A stretch of 64,000 nucleotides of DNA from Mycobacterium arosiense ATCC BAA-1401 = DSM 45069 (lineage in GTDB: Bacteria > Actinomycetota > Actinomycetes > Mycobacteriales > Mycobacteriaceae), in the NCBI RefSeq assembly GCF_002086125.1, contig NZ_MVHG01000003.1, positions 124,001 to 188,000 on the forward strand, written 5' to 3'. Every line of letters begins with the position of its first letter. Positions within the stretch are counted from its first letter, which is position 1. Position numbers and translations under genes: made by a program. This document shows, piece after piece, positions 1-11,202 of the stretch. The notes below the pieces were generated by a model, which was given only the letters and a program-made list of their open reading frames with translations, was not told the DNA's origin and made no database searches.

Positions 1-1
1 A

Positions 2-508
2 CGCGCCGCGATCGCCACGACGCTGCCGGGCTACATGATGCCGTCGTCGCTGACCGTGCTCGATGTGCTGCCCAAGACCGAATCGGGCAAGCTGAACCGG
101 CCCGGCCTGCCACGGCCGGCGGTCAGCACCGGCGGCCAGACCGAACCGGCACGCACGGACACCGAACGGGCGCTGGCCAAGGTGTTCGCCGAACTGCTGT
201 CCACCCCCGAGGTCGGGCGCTTCGACGATTTCTTCGCCCTCGGCGGGGACAGCATCCTGTCCGTGCAGCTCGCGTCGCGGGCCCGGGCCGCCGGCCTGGC
301 CGTGAGTCCGCGGATGATCTTCGAGAATCCGACGGTGCAGCAGCTGGCGGCCGCACTGGACGCCCTGGGTGAGGCGGAGCCCGGCATCGAGCCCGAAGAG
401 CCGGTGGGCGATACCCGTTTCGAGCCGATGAGCACCTCCGGGCTGTCGTCCTCGGATCTGGCTGCCGTGACGCAGCTTTGGTCGTCGTCACGCCAAGGCA
501 CGCCGTGA
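2..508 (+). CDS. mbtE: MbtE, mycobactin NRPS, C-terminal fragment (cut by window start)
   Basis: This is the 3' end of a nonribosomal peptide synthetase; the reading frame is open from base 2 and the start lies outside the window. The fragment holds the end of an adenylation domain (motif LPGYMMPSS, then the A10-type lysine motif [12 protein letters not shown]). A complete peptidyl carrier domain follows, with the phosphopantetheine site FFALGGDSI at about base 231. MbtE activates a lysine for the mycobactin siderophore and hands it to MbtF; that role is known for the family and inferred here from the following mbtF-mbtG-mbtH order. The stop codon overlaps the likely GTG start of mbtF, so translation is probably coupled. 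Confidence 0.9.
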   Translation, partial: RAAIATTLPGYMMPSSLTVLDVLPKTESGKLNRPGLPRPAVSTGGQTEPARTDTERALAKVFAELLSTPEVGRFDDFFALGGDSILSVQLASRARAAGLAVSPRMIFENPTVQQLAAALDALGEAEPGIEPEEPVGDTRFEPMSTSGLSSSDLAAVTQLWSSSRQGTP

Positions 509-3500
509 CGGCCGCCAAAACCGATGTCGTGCCCGACATCGAGGACGTGATGGCGCTGAGCCCGCTGCAGGAGGGCTTGTATTCGCTGACCACGCTCGCC
601 GAATTCACCGACGGCGAAGAGGCGGACGACCCGTACGTGATCGGGATTGCCGCGGACGTCTTCGGCGCACTCGATGTCGCACTGCTGCACGACTGCGCGG
701 AGCGGATGTTGGTGCGCCACCCGAACTTGCGGGCCAGCTTCTTCAGCCGGGGGATCCCGCGACCGGTGCAGATCGTGCCGTCCCATGTCGAGCTGCCCTG
801 GCGACTCGTCTCCGCCGTCCCCGAAGAGGTACCCGCGCTGGAAACCGGCGAACGGCGGCGACCGTTCGATCTTGAGCATGGGCCGGCCATCCGCTTCCTG
901 CTCATCGAATTACCCGGCGCCCGATGGCGTTTGGTGCTCACCGCCCATCACATCGTGATCGACGGCTGGTCGCTGCCGGTGTTCATCAACGAGATGACGA
1001 TGCTGTACCAGGCCGGCGGTGACCTCTCGGCGCTGCCCGCCGCCCCGCGGCCCTACCGCGACTACATCGGCTGGCTGGCCAGCCGCGATCCCGAAGCCAG
1101 CCGACGGGTCTGGCGCGAGCACCTGGCGGGCCTGCCGGGCCCGACCATGCTGGCCGCCGCGTTGGGATCCGTGGAGGCTTCCGAGGGCCAGCGGCCGGGG
1201 CTGCCGCGCACGACCCGACTGCGACTGCCGGCTGAGGTCACCGGGCGCATCGTCGACGACAGCCGATCCCGGGGCATCACCGTCAACACCCTGATGCAAA
1301 TGGCGTGGGCGCTGGTGTTGTCGCGACTGACCGATAGCCACGATGTGGTTTTCGGGGTCACGGTTTCCGGCCGGCCGGCCGAGCTGACCGGCGTCGAGAG
1401 CATGGTCGGTTTGTTCATCAACACAGTCCCGCTGCGGGTGCGGCTCGACCCGTCCGCCTCCGCCGGCGATCAGTGCCGCGCCGTGCAGCGCAATGCAGCG
1501 CTGCTGCGCGAACACAGCTACCTCGGGCACGCCCAGCTTCGGGCACTCGGCGGGGTCGGGGAGATGTTCGACACCCTGCTGGTCTACGAGAACTTCCCGA
1601 TGGACGGCCTGACGGCCGGCGGCGAATTGACCGCCGGCGGTGCGACATTCCGGCCATCCGCCCTGCAGACCCTGTCGCATTTCCCGATCGCCATCGCCGC
1701 CCACATGGAAGGCGGCGAGCTGGTGGTGCTGATCGAAGCGATCGACGGAGCGCTGGGGGCGGTTTCCGCCGCCACATTCGGACGGCGGGTGCTGAGCACC
1801 GCCGAGAGACTGCTGCGAGGCTGGGAGCGCCCGCTGCGCGAGGTCAGTGTCCTACTCGACGATGAGGCCGGCCCGCTGGGCGCGATCGGAACGCCGGACA
1901 CGTCGTCGCCGTTGAGCATCCACGCTCGCTTCGCCGACGTCGTGGCCAGGACGCCGGACAACCCGGCGATCAGCTGGGCGGGTGGGACGCTGAGCTATCG
2001 CGAGCTGGACCGCCACGCCACCCGGCTGGCGGCGCGACTGGCCCACCACGGTGTGAAGTCCGAAACACCGGTGGGCGTCAAACTTTCGCGAGGGCCGCAC
2101 TACGTCATCGCGATACTGGCGGTGCTCAAAGCCGGTGGCATGTGCGTGCCGATGGAGCCGGGCATGCCCCCCGAACGGGTCAACTCGATCCTGCGCCAAT
2201 CGGGCGCGTCGATCGTGTTGGAGGAACAGCTCACCGAAAGGCTGCTCGAGGCCGCCGAACCGCACGACGATGACTTCGACCCCGTCGATGTTCCGCCCGC
2301 GCAGGCCGCTTACGTCGTGTTCACCTCCGGCACGACGGGAGAACCCAAGGGCGTCATCGGAACCCACGGCGCGGTGGGCGCCTACGCCGACGATCATTTG
2401 GATCGCGTATTGCGGCCCGCGGCAGGCACACTGGGTCGACCGCTGCGTATCGCCCATGCGTGGTCGTTCGCCTTCGACGCCGCCTGGCAGCCGCTGGTCG
2501 GCTTGCTCGACGGGCACAGCGTGCATGTCGTCGACGAGCAGACCCAGACCGATGCCGAGGCGCTCGTCGCGCTGATATCCGCGCGCGGCATCGACATGCT
2601 CGACACCACCCCTTCGATGTTCGCCCAGCTGCAGGCTGTCGGCTTATTGGCTGAGGTCCCCCTGACCGTGCTGGCGCTCGGCGGCGAGGCGGTGGGCAGC
2701 GCGGCCTGGGCGCGGATCCGCAACACCTGCAACACCACGTCGATGACGGCATACAACTGCTATGGGCCCACCGAGACCACGGTCGAGGCGGTGGTCGCCC
2801 ACATCGCCGAACACGACGAGCCGACGATCGGGCGGCCGACCCGGCACGGCCGCGGATACGTGCTGGACTCCGCGCTGCGCCCGGTGCCGTGCGGGGCGAC
2901 GGGGGAACTGTATCTGGGCGGTGCCCAGCTGGCCCGTGGCTATGTGGGCCGCGCCGGCGAGACCGCGGCGCGGTTTGTCGCCGACCCGTTTGCGACGGGG
3001 GAGAGGATGTATCGCACCGGCGACCTGGTTCGCCGGATGCCCGATGGCTCAATGCAATACGTAGGACGCGCCGACGCCCAGGTGAAGATCCGCGGCCACC
3101 GGGTCGAACCCGCGGAGATCGCCGCCGCCCTCGAATCGCATCCCGCCGTGCGGCACGCCGGCGTGCTGGTGCGTCAGCGCAACGGCATTCCGCGGCTCAC
3201 GGCGTACGTGGCCGGCGACGCCGCGGCTCAACCGCCGACGGCCGCCGACCTGCGCGGCATGCTGAGCACCCGGCTACCGCGCTACATGGTTCCACAGCGC
3301 ATCGTCATGGTCGACGAAATCCCGTTGACTCCCAACGGCAAACTCGACGAAGCCGCGTTAGCCGCCCTGGACGCCGCGGAGTCCGTGGTCGGCGCCGCCA
3401 CGCCGGAGACCGCCACGGAATTCGCGCTGGCCGAACTTCTGGCCGAGCTGCTCGGGCAACCACGAGTCGACGTCACCGCGGACTTTTTGGCGCTCGGACT

Positions 3501-4935
3501 CGACAGCATCATGGCCTTGTCGGTGGTGCAGGCGGCCCGGGCACGCGGAATTGCGTTGCGCGCCAGGCTCATCCTCGAGTGCAGCAACCTGCGCGAACTG
3601 GCCGAAGCGATCGACTCGGAAACCACCGCCGCCGCCCAGCCGGCGGACACCGGTACCGGACCGATGCCGTTGCTGCCCAACGGCCGATGGCTCTACGAAC
3701 ACGGCGACCCGCGCAGGCTCGCCCAGACCGAAGCCATCCGGTTGCCGCAGACGCTGCGCCGCGACCAGCTGGATGCGGCCTTGTCCAGCATCATCGACGG
3801 TCACGAGGTGCTGCGCACCCGGGTGGACCGCTCCGCGATGACCTTGGTTCCGGCGCCGGCCGTCGACATCCTCAACGAGGTTGAGGTGGCCGGCGATCTG
3901 GCCGCGGCGGTGCCGGCCCATGTCGCCAAGGCCGTCGACCGGCTGGACCCCGAACGCGGAACGCTGCTGTCCGCGGTGTGGCTTCGGCCGCCCGCGGGGG
4001 AAAGCGTTCTGCTGCTGGCCGCGCACGTCGTCGCGCTGGACCCGGCGTCGTGGCGGGTGGTCCTCGGTGAACTCGGCGCCGCGCTGAGGGCCGCGGCCAA
4101 CGGTCATTCACCGGCACCCGTTCGCGAACACACCAGCTATCGTCGTTGGGCCGACGCGCTCACCGCGCGTGCACACCGACTGGACACCGTGCAATTCTGG
4201 GCGTCCGAGCTGGACGGCGACGATCCCAGCCTGGGTGCCCGGCGGCTCGATCCAAGCCGCGATCGGGCCCGCGATCTGCTGGTCCGTAACATCGCCACCG
4301 ACGCCGGAGTCACACGGCGGCTGCTGGGTTCGGATCTGCCGTTGCCCACGCTGTTGGTGGCCGCCACCGCGGCCACGGTGACGCGCTGGCGCCGGCTGCG
4401 CGGCCAGCCCACGCCGCCCCCACTGCTCGCGCTCGAAACACACGGCCGCGCGGACGGTTTGGTGGACGGTCCGGGTGCGCACACCATCGACACCAGCGAC
4501 ACGGTGGGATTGCTCAGCTCCATCTACCCGGTCCGCCTGGACTCGGCAGATCCGCGGCGGGTGGCCGAGAAGTTGGCCGCCATCCCGGGCGATGGACTCG
4601 ACTACGGGTTGCTGCGCTACTTGCGGGCCGACACCGCCGAGCGGCTCGCCGGATTCGCGGCCCCGCAGCTGCTGCTGAACTATTTGGGCGCCGCCCACAC
4701 CGCGGGCGGGTCGGGGCTGACGCTCGAACGCGAGCTACTCGCCGGGGTGTCGCCGGTGCCGGAGCCGGACCTGGCCGTGCGCCACGAAATCACCATCGCG
4801 GCGATGGTGATGGCATGGGGCGGAGAGCGGGTTCTGGTCGCCCAGTGGCGTGTGCTGCCGGACATTCTCGACGACGCGGACCTTGCTGCGCTACAAGAAC
4901 TTTGGATCGGTTCACTGCGAGAGGTGGTGAAATGA
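505..4935 (+). CDS. mbtF: MbtF, mycobactin NRPS (C-A-T-C)
   Basis: This synthetase activates the second lysine (cyclised to caprolactam in M. tuberculosis) in cytoplasmic mycobactin assembly. It has a condensation domain with an intact HHxxxDG motif (HHIVIDG, about residue 150). The adenylation domain carries [10 protein letters not shown] near 607, YGPTETT near 753, KIRGHRVEP near 861 and NGKLDE near 943. A carrier domain with LGLDSIMAL sits near 997. A terminal condensation-like domain lacks the HHxxxDG motif, showing AHVVALDP near 1172. I chose the GTG at 505 because it overlaps the mbtE stop (GTGA) and gives an N-terminus close in length to M. tuberculosis MbtF. A TTG at 478 is also in frame. 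The stop overlaps the mbtG ATG (ATGA). About 1476 residues, the normal family size. Confidence 0.96.
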   Translation: MTAAKTDVVPDIEDVMALSPLQEGLYSLTTLAEFTDGEEADDPYVIGIAADVFGALDVALLHDCAERMLVRHPNLRASFFSRGIPRPVQIVPSHVELPWRLVSAVPEEVPALETGERRRPFDLEHGPAIRFLLIELPGARWRLVLTAHHIVIDGWSLPVFINEMTMLYQAGGDLSALPAAPRPYRDYIGWLASRDPEASRRVWREHLAGLPGPTMLAAALGSVEASEGQRPGLPRTTRLRLPAEVTGRIVDDSRSRGITVNTLMQMAWALVLSRLTDSHDVVFGVTVSGRPAELTGVESMVGLFINTVPLRVRLDPSASAGDQCRAVQRNAALLREHSYLGHAQLRALGGVGEMFDTLLVYENFPMDGLTAGGELTAGGATFRPSALQTLSHFPIAIAAHMEGGELVVLIEAIDGALGAVSAATFGRRVLSTAERLLRGWERPLREVSVLLDDEAGPLGAIGTPDTSSPLSIHARFADVVARTPDNPAISWAGGTLSYRELDRHATRLAARLAHHGVKSETPVGVKLSRGPHYVIAILAVLKAGGMCVPMEPGMPPERVNSILRQSGASIVLEEQLTERLLEAAEPHDDDFDPVDVPPAQAAYVVFTSGTTGEPKGVIGTHGAVGAYADDHLDRVLRPAAGTLGRPLRIAHAWSFAFDAAWQPLVGLLDGHSVHVVDEQTQTDAEALVALISARGIDMLDTTPSMFAQLQAVGLLAEVPLTVLALGGEAVGSAAWARIRNTCNTTSMTAYNCYGPTETTVEAVVAHIAEHDEPTIGRPTRHGRGYVLDSALRPVPCGATGELYLGGAQLARGYVGRAGETAARFVADPFATGERMYRTGDLVRRMPDGSMQYVGRADAQVKIRGHRVEPAEIAAALESHPAVRHAGVLVRQRNGIPRLTAYVAGDAAAQPPTAADLRGMLSTRLPRYMVPQRIVMVDEIPLTPNGKLDEAALAALDAAESVVGAATPETATEFALAELLAELLGQPRVDVTADFLALGLDSIMALSVVQAARARGIALRARLILECSNLRELAEAIDSETTAAAQPADTGTGPMPLLPNGRWLYEHGDPRRLAQTEAIRLPQTLRRDQLDAALSSIIDGHEVLRTRVDRSAMTLVPAPAVDILNEVEVAGDLAAAVPAHVAKAVDRLDPERGTLLSAVWLRPPAGESVLLLAAHVVALDPASWRVVLGELGAALRAAANGHSPAPVREHTSYRRWADALTARAHRLDTVQFWASELDGDDPSLGARRLDPSRDRARDLLVRNIATDAGVTRRLLGSDLPLPTLLVAATAATVTRWRRLRGQPTPPPLLALETHGRADGLVDGPGAHTIDTSDTVGLLSSIYPVRLDSADPRRVAEKLAAIPGDGLDYGLLRYLRADTAERLAGFAAPQLLLNYLGAAHTAGGSGLTLERELLAGVSPVPEPDLAVRHEITIAAMVMAWGGERVLVAQWRVLPDILDDADLAALQELWIGSLREVVK

Positions 4936-6218
4936 GCACACTTGCGATCCTGGGCGCGGGAGCCAAGGCGGTGGCGGTGGCCGCCAAGGCGTTCGTGCTG
5001 CGCGAAATGGGTGTCGAGGTTCCCGATGTGGTCGCCGTGGAGAGAATCGGCGTCGCGGCTAACTGGCAGGCCGGCGGCGGCTGGACCGACGGCGCACATC
5101 GGCTGGGCACCAGCCCGGAAAAGGATGTCGGATTTCCGTACCGTTCGGCTCTGGTGCCGCGGCGCAATGCCGAGCTGGACGAGCGGATGACCCGCTACAG
5201 CTGGCAGGCTTACCTGATCGCCACGGCGTCGTTCGCCGAGTGGATCGATCGTGGCAGACCGGCGCCGACGCATCGCAGGTGGGGCAAATATCTGAGTTGG
5301 GTCGCCGACCACGTCGGCATGGATGTGGTGCATGGTGAGGTCGAACGATTGGCCGTAACCGGAGAGCGTTGGGCGCTGCACACGCACGAAACCACCGTGC
5401 ACGCCGACGCGTTGATGATCACCGGACCCGGTCAGGCCGAAAAGTCTTTGCTTCCCGGCAATCCGCGGATGCTCTCGATTGCCCAATTCTGGGACCGCGC
5501 AGCGAATCACGACCGAATCAGCGCCGAGCGGGTGGCGGTGATCGGGGGCGGTGAGACGGCCGCGGCGATGCTCTATGAGCTGTTCCGCCATCGGGTTTCG
5601 AGCATCACCGTGATCTCCCCGCAGGCGACGCTGTTCACCCGCGGCGAAGGGTTTTTCGAGAATTCGTTGTTCTCCGACCCCACCAACTGGCCCGCCCTCA
5701 CCCTGGCCGAGCGTCGTGATGCGTTGGCCCGGACCGACCGTGGCGTCTTTTCGTCCAACGTGCAGGAAGCATTGCTGGCCGATGACCGCATCCACCACTT
5801 GCGTGGGCGGGTCGCCCACGCGGTAGGCAGACAGGGGCAGATCCGGTTGACCCTGTCCACCAACCGTGGCAGCGAAAACCTGGAGACGGTCCATGGCTTT
5901 GATCTCGTCATCGACGGCTCCGGCGCCGATTCGCTCTGGTTTGCACCGTTGTTCAGTCAGGACGCGCTCGATCTGCTGGAACTCGGCCTGGGTGGACCCC
6001 TGACCGCCGAGCGGCTGCAGGAGGCGATAGATTATGACCTGGCCGTCACAGACGTCACGCCCAAGCTGTTCCTGCCGAGCCTGTCGGGACTCACCCAGGG
6101 GCCCGGGTTCCCCAACTTGAGCTGCCTCGGGCTGCTGTCCGATCGGGTGTTGGGGTCCACGGTCAGCCCGTCCAGGTATCCCGTGCGAAGGAGACATGAT
6201 GAGCGCCAATCCTTTTGA
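4932..6218 (+). CDS. mbtG: MbtG, L-lysine N6-monooxygenase of mycobactin biosynthesis
   Basis: A flavin-dependent N-hydroxylase that hydroxylates lysine side chains to make the hydroxamate iron ligands of mycobactin. The 428 residues match the roughly 431 of M. tuberculosis MbtG. An N-terminal Rossmann-type FAD site starts with ILGAGAKA at residue 5, and an NADPH site ([12 protein letters not shown]) sits near residue 203. The ATG at 4932 overlaps the mbtF stop as ATGA; the open frame further upstream lies inside mbtF and is not used. The last 20 bases overlap the mbtH start, so mbtE-F-G-H is one tightly coupled unit. In mycobacteria the cluster is repressed by IdeR under iron excess, but no IdeR box is expected or seen here, since the promoter lies upstream. 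Confidence 0.95.
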   Translation: MSTLAILGAGAKAVAVAAKAFVLREMGVEVPDVVAVERIGVAANWQAGGGWTDGAHRLGTSPEKDVGFPYRSALVPRRNAELDERMTRYSWQAYLIATASFAEWIDRGRPAPTHRRWGKYLSWVADHVGMDVVHGEVERLAVTGERWALHTHETTVHADALMITGPGQAEKSLLPGNPRMLSIAQFWDRAANHDRISAERVAVIGGGETAAAMLYELFRHRVSSITVISPQATLFTRGEGFFENSLFSDPTNWPALTLAERRDALARTDRGVFSSNVQEALLADDRIHHLRGRVAHAVGRQGQIRLTLSTNRGSENLETVHGFDLVIDGSGADSLWFAPLFSQDALDLLELGLGGPLTAERLQEAIDYDLAVTDVTPKLFLPSLSGLTQGPGFPNLSCLGLLSDRVLGSTVSPSRYPVRRRHDERQSF

Positions 6219-6414
6219 TGATGAGAACGCGACCTTCGTGGTGCTGGTCAACGACGAGGGCCAGCACAGCCTGTGGCCCACCTTCGCCGACGCGCCGGCC
6301 GGCTGGCGGGTGGCGTTCGGTGAGGCGAGCCGCGCGGACTGCCTACAGTACGTGGAAGCGAACTGGCCGGACATCCGGCCCAAGAGCTTGATCGAGGCGC
6401 TTGCCGCGCAGTAA
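6199..6414 (+). CDS. mbtH: MbtH-like NRPS accessory protein
   Basis: A small protein of 71 residues that binds and stabilises NRPS adenylation domains; it is the founding member of the MbtH family. It begins [10 protein letters not shown] and carries the hallmark SLWP motif (QHSLWPTFAD) and a C-terminal WxDxRPKSL segment (NWPDIRPKSL). Two adjacent ATG codons exist (6196 and 6199). The second fits better: AAGGAG at 6188-6193 then has a 5-base spacing, and the protein has the same length as M. tuberculosis MbtH. The start lies inside the end of mbtG. Confidence 0.95.
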   Translation: MSANPFDDENATFVVLVNDEGQHSLWPTFADAPAGWRVAFGEASRADCLQYVEANWPDIRPKSLIEALAAQ

Positions 6415-6630
6415 CTGGCCACGCAGGGCCACTATGCTGCTACCCGGTTGCGGCACAGGCCTTTTAGCGTGTTTCACCTGTCACCGTAGCGACGTCGTAA
6501 CGTGACCGACCTGAGACACAAATTCCGGAGTCACAGGGCACACTTACACCATCTCAACCATGGAGACGTGTGACCGCGTGCGGCCATCCGCAGGATTCCG
6601 CCACGGTCCATGTGCATCGAAGGGGGACCT

Positions 6631-7167
6631 GTGAAATCCGTGAAGTCCATTGCCACGGGCGTGGCGGCGCTGACCGCCATTGGCGGCGCCGCCGCCGGTG
6701 TGGCTTCCATTGCAGCACCGCTGGGTCTGGATCAGGTGCAGTTGGCGGCGGCCGGCGTGCCACTGCCACAGGATCCGCCGCCGCCTCCGCCCCCGCCGCC
6801 GGGAGCGCCGGGGCAGTTGCCGACGGCTGACCAACTGGCCAACCTCTGCAACCAAGTAACCGACCCCGGCGTCAACTACCGGGACAAGAACAACTTGGTG
6901 GAAAACGGCGTCAGTCAAAACGAGGGCATGGTTGCCGATCACGACTTGCGGAAGGCATATCGCAACGGGAACTTTCCCGAGCAGTTCAACGTGACGAACA
7001 TCGCGCCAGCGGGGCCGAACATGGCCCAGGCCGATGTCGGCATCTCGGGGCCCAAGTTCGCCGGTCCGGTCAGCAAGCACCTGGTGTTCGTCAACCAGGG
7101 CGGCAACTGGGTCTTGCAGCACGACGCGGCGATCGCGCTGATCCAGGCTGCGACCGCGATGAACTGA
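6631..7167 (+). CDS. MTB12/CFP2-family secreted protein, paralogue 1 (Pro-rich)
   Basis: A secreted low-molecular-weight protein of about 178 residues, related to M. tuberculosis MTB12 (Rv2376c, CFP2). An N-terminal signal segment ([18 protein letters not shown]) is followed by an exported part with an uninterrupted run of nine prolines after QDP. The core keeps the family pattern (GVNYRDKNNLVENG, FNVTNIAPAG, VSKHLVFVNQGGNWVL). I start it at the GTG at 6631 because AAGGGGG precedes it by 4 bases and this start aligns with the second paralogue; the upstream ATG at 6610 has no such site. It is clearly more diverged from MTB12 than the copy at 7484. No enzymatic function is known for the family; it is a T-cell antigen in M. 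tuberculosis. Confidence 0.85.
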   Translation: MKSVKSIATGVAALTAIGGAAAGVASIAAPLGLDQVQLAAAGVPLPQDPPPPPPPPPGAPGQLPTADQLANLCNQVTDPGVNYRDKNNLVENGVSQNEGMVADHDLRKAYRNGNFPEQFNVTNIAPAGPNMAQADVGISGPKFAGPVSKHLVFVNQGGNWVLQHDAAIALIQAATAMN

Positions 7168-7483
7168 GGCAGTCCGGCGAATGCGTTGAGCAACGCCGAC
7201 GGCATAGGCGGACCCCATGCGCCCCGTAAGCGGTGTGTGGGGTTCGCCGTTTCGACCCACGGCCGCGCGCTGAAGGTCACCTCCGCGGACACGAGCGGGC
7301 GTCCCCCGCAGAGCCAGCGCTCGGTTTTCTCATGTTGTCTGCACATCGGACGGCCGTAACGTATCGGTGCCGAGACGCGAAGTAACAGACGCAGCGGGCA
7401 CGCTGACACCGTCCACATCGCCAGAACGGGCGTTGCGGATCGCCAACCGTGCGTCGACGTTCGTGTCCACCGAAGGGGGAACC
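7168..7483. promoter_or_regulatory. Intergenic region with duplicated leader of the MTB12 paralogues
   Basis: There is no gene here. The stretch from GTAACG (7356) to the ATG (7484) resembles the stretch before paralogue 1 (GTAACG at 6497 to the GTG at 6631) in layout. Both have GTAACG, then GAGAC, then a GGGCAC-x-CT/TT-ACACC block, and end in CGAAGGGGGA before the start codon, over 128 and 134 bases. The promoter and leader therefore seem to have been duplicated with the gene. The exact promoter elements are not resolved. Confidence 0.5.
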
Positions 7484-8008
7484 ATGAAGATCGTCAAAAC
7501 CATCGCCACCGGGGTGGCAGCCCTGGCCATCGTCGGGGGTGTCGCCGCGGGCGTCGCCTCCGCCGTAACCCCGAGTGCATTGTGCGCCGGTGTGCGGCTC
7601 GCCACCGTCGGCGCGCCGCTTCCGCAGGACCCGCCGCCGGCGCAGCCCGTCGCGGGCGAAAACGTGCCGACGTCCGATCAGCTGACGGGCGTGTTGACCA
7701 GCCTCGCCGACCCGAGCGTCTCCTTCGCCAACAAGGGCAACCTGGTGCAGGGCGGCATCAGCGGGGTCGAAGCGCACGTCGCCGACAAGAAGCTGAAGAA
7801 GGCGGCGAAGGACGGCGACCTGCCGCTGTCGTTCGACGTCACGAACATCCAGCCGGCCGCGGCCGGTTCGGCGACGGCCGACGTTGCGGTCTCGGGCCCG
7901 AAGCTGACGTCGCCCGTCACGCAGAACGTCACGTTCGTCAACAATCAGGGCAGCTGGGTGCTGTCGCGGTCATCGGCGATGGAGTTGTTGCAGGCTGCCG
8001 GTCAGTGA
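7484..8008 (+). CDS. mtb12: Low molecular weight antigen MTB12 (CFP2), orthologue copy
   Basis: A secreted protein of 174 residues and the closer match to M. tuberculosis MTB12/CFP2. It has an N-terminal signal sequence ([19 protein letters not shown]), a short Pro-rich linker after [10 protein letters not shown], and a nearly invariant C-terminal core ([45 protein letters not shown]). The ATG at 7484 follows the strong site GAAGGGGGA at a 3-base spacing. The gene directly follows paralogue 1 on the same strand and converges on the sigma factor gene at 8002, overlapping it by 7 bases at the stop codons. The product is cell-wall or culture-filtrate located in M. tuberculosis; its molecular role is unknown. 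Confidence 0.92.
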   Translation: MKIVKTIATGVAALAIVGGVAAGVASAVTPSALCAGVRLATVGAPLPQDPPPAQPVAGENVPTSDQLTGVLTSLADPSVSFANKGNLVQGGISGVEAHVADKKLKKAAKDGDLPLSFDVTNIQPAAAGSATADVAVSGPKLTSPVTQNVTFVNNQGSWVLSRSSAMELLQAAGQ

Positions 8009-8898
8009 CCAACGCGTAACGCGCGCAAGTCCAACCTGGCGATGCGTGCCGGATCCGCAAGCACATCGATCGCGCGGATCCGGCCGCCGCGCACCACGAA
8101 GGCCATGACGGATGCCGCGCGGCCCGCGACGAAAATCACCGCGCCGGCGGCGCCGTTCACGGTTGCGGCGAGAACTTCGCGCTCCGGCCCGGCGTAACCA
8201 CGGGCCAGTTCGGCCACTCGTCGCGCGCCCTCAGCCCGGAAGCCGGTGGCCCGGGCACCGAAGTCACCACGCAGCACGACGTCAGGATCGAGCACCGAAA
8301 CCAGGCGGTCGAAGTCGCCGCTGCGCCCCGCCGCGAAGAACGCGTCGACCACCTCGCGTTGCGCCGCCAACGTGCCGTCGGGCGCCGGCTCGGCCTGCTC
8401 GATCCGCCGTCGGGCCCGGCTGGCGAGCTTGCGGGCGGCCTCCGGCGTCCGCTCGACGATCGCCGCTATCTGATCGAACGGCACGGCGAACACGTCGTGC
8501 AGCACGAACGCCAGCCGCTCGGCCGGTGGCAAAGTATCCAGCACCACGAACAGCGCCAGCCCCACCGCGTCGGCCAGCATCGCGCGGTGCTCGGGGTCGA
8601 ATTCACCCTCTGCCTCCACGATCGGATCCGGCAGGTGACCGGCCGAATCGGCGCCGTCCCGGGCCCGGCGGTCGCGCAGCATGTTCAGGCAGATGCGCGC
8701 CACCACCGTGGTCAGCCAGGCGTCCAGGTTGGCGATGCCGTCCATGCCGTCGGATTCGGCGCTGCGGCTCAGGCGCAACCAGGCCTCCTGCACCGCATCC
8801 TGGGCGTCGTCGAGCGAGCCCAGCATGCGGTAGGCGAGGGCGCCCAGCTGGGGCCGGGCCGCCTCGAAGCGTGCCACCAGGGACGCCTGCACCGTCAT
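8002..8898 (-). CDS. ECF41-type RNA polymerase sigma factor with SnoaL-like C-terminus
   Basis: A sigma-70 family factor of 298 residues, in the SigJ/ECF41 class. Region 2 is near residue 20 ([20 protein letters not shown]). Region 4 follows ([19 protein letters not shown], then [16 protein letters not shown]). A SnoaL/NTF2-like domain of about 100 residues at the C-terminus acts in this class as a built-in regulator in place of an anti-sigma factor. The linker holds HLPDP, a variant of the class motif WLPEP, and the C-terminal NPDKL motif is degenerate (ADPARI). The ATG at 8898 overlaps the stop of the upstream carboxymuconolactone decarboxylase gene as ATGA. ECF41 genes are typically paired with carboxymuconolactone decarboxylases, oxidoreductases or epimerases, which fits. 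Its target is probably its own operon (inference). Confidence 0.9.
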   Translation of the reverse strand: MTVQASLVARFEAARPQLGALAYRMLGSLDDAQDAVQEAWLRLSRSAESDGMDGIANLDAWLTTVVARICLNMLRDRRARDGADSAGHLPDPIVEAEGEFDPEHRAMLADAVGLALFVVLDTLPPAERLAFVLHDVFAVPFDQIAAIVERTPEAARKLASRARRRIEQAEPAPDGTLAAQREVVDAFFAAGRSGDFDRLVSVLDPDVVLRGDFGARATGFRAEGARRVAELARGYAGPEREVLAATVNGAAGAVIFVAGRAASVMAFVVRGGRIRAIDVLADPARIARLDLRALRVGH

Positions 8899-9503
8899 GG
8901 GCGATCGGTCTCGGGCAGGGCGCACACCCGATTACCGGAAAATCCCGACGAGCCGATATCGAGTGCGATGTTGAATCGGGCGCGCAGGTTGCCCAGCGTG
9001 ATGACGTGGGTCAGGCCGACCAGCTGGGCGGTATCGAAGTGCGCGCGCAGCGCATCGAAGAGCTCATCGGTCACCTCGACGGGGGTGCGGCTGATCGCGG
9101 TGGCGTACCGCAGGATCAGCTTGTCGACGTCGGAAAAACACGGCGCGCGCAGATATTCGGCCTCGGGCTTGGACAGCGCCAGCAGCTCCTCGTCGGTGAC
9201 GCCCCAGCGCCGGGCGATCTGGGAGCCGAGGTCGATGCAGTATTCGCAGCGCACCGTCGTCGCCGACTTCAGCTCCGCCAACGCCCGCTGGCGGGGGGTG
9301 AGGATGTCGAGTTTCGACTCGGCCTGCTCCAACTTGCCGTAGGCGTTGAGCAGTCGCGGGACGTGCGCATACATCCGCAGCGGTTCCAGCATGCCCGCGG
9401 TTTCCAGCCCGGTCATCTGGGCGAGCTTGCGCTTGGTGAAAAAGAAAGCGATCTTGGCGCCGAGTCCGGCGTCGCGGTCGGATACCCCTTGCAGTCGTGG
9501 CAT
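8895..9503 (-). CDS. Carboxymuconolactone decarboxylase / AhpD-like protein
   Basis: A protein of 202 residues in the carboxymuconolactone decarboxylase superfamily. It has the AhpD-type redox motif CEYCIDLGSQIA at about residue 86 (CxxC followed by a DLG helix), suggesting a thiol-dependent peroxidase or redox role rather than lactone decarboxylation. The ATG at 9503 has AGGAGG 6 bases upstream on the minus strand. It is the first gene of a two-gene operon with the ECF41 sigma factor (ATGA overlap), the arrangement expected for the COE partners that ECF41 factors usually control. Confidence 0.88.
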   Translation of the reverse strand: MPRLQGVSDRDAGLGAKIAFFFTKRKLAQMTGLETAGMLEPLRMYAHVPRLLNAYGKLEQAESKLDILTPRQRALAELKSATTVRCEYCIDLGSQIARRWGVTDEELLALSKPEAEYLRAPCFSDVDKLILRYATAISRTPVEVTDELFDALRAHFDTAQLVGLTHVITLGNLRARFNIALDIGSSGFSGNRVCALPETDRP

Positions 9504-9552
9504 GGCGGTCCTCCTGGCAAGTTGTGGCGGAAACCAACGTCCTTACTAGGTC

Positions 9553-9578
9553 GACACGCGGCGAGGCCCGAACGTGAC
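9553..9578 (-). promoter_or_regulatory. Candidate ECF41 autoregulatory promoter
   Basis: On the minus strand GTCACG (9578-9573) and TGTC (9556-9553) are separated by exactly 16 bases, about 50 bases before the ATG of the AhpD-like gene. This resembles the ECF41 consensus as I recall it (TGTCACA, 16 bases, CGTC). It is a motif match only. Confidence 0.4.
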
Positions 9579-9586
9579 CACTCGAA

Positions 9587-9901
9587 TCACACCGGTGGGT
9601 GCGGCGACATATCCATGTCATACACCCGCGCGTGCAGCACCGTCCGATTCCGCAGCGCGGCGCGCACCGCACGATGCAGGCCGTCCTCGAGATAGGTGGT
9701 GCCCTTCCACCGGACCGCGTGCGGGAACAGATCGCCGTAGAAGGTGGAATCCTCGGACAGCAGGCGATCCAGGGCGAGCACCGTTGTGGTGGTGACCAAT
9801 TCGTCGAGCCGGATCTGCTGCGGCGGAATCTGGGACCAATCCCGATACGACAGGTTGTGCTCGGGATACGGCTTGCCGTCGCGCACGCCCTTGAAGATCA
9901 T
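9587..9901 (-). CDS. Conserved mycobacterial protein, Rv2375 homologue, ParB/Srx-like
   Basis: A protein of 104 residues beginning MIFKGVRDGKPYPEH, corresponding in position and opposite orientation to Rv2375 of M. tuberculosis, between mtb12 and hrcA. The C-terminal half reads YLEDGLHRAVRAALRNRTVL, which resembles the DGxHRxxAA signature of the ParB/sulfiredoxin fold, so nucleotide binding is possible but unproven. It is transcribed divergently from hrcA. No membrane segment or signal peptide is seen. Confidence 0.8.
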   Translation of the reverse strand: MIFKGVRDGKPYPEHNLSYRDWSQIPPQQIRLDELVTTTTVLALDRLLSEDSTFYGDLFPHAVRWKGTTYLEDGLHRAVRAALRNRTVLHARVYDMDMSPHPPV

Positions 9902-9918
9902 CGGCCGACCTTTCCTGA

Positions 9919-11145
<1,227 letters not shown>

Positions 11146-11202
11146 ACGCGCACCAGCAGGGCCGGTAGGCGCGGGGAAAGACCAGGTATAGGAGAGGCAA
11201 GC

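Noticed and set aside
4680..6422. 580-residue minus-strand open frame opposite mbtG
   Set aside because: MbtG has clear FAD/NADPH motifs and correct family length; the antisense frame has none.
6415..6630. IdeR box after mbtH or before the MTB12 paralogues
   Set aside because: No 19-base iron-box palindrome resembling TTAGGTTAGGCTAACCTAA is seen.
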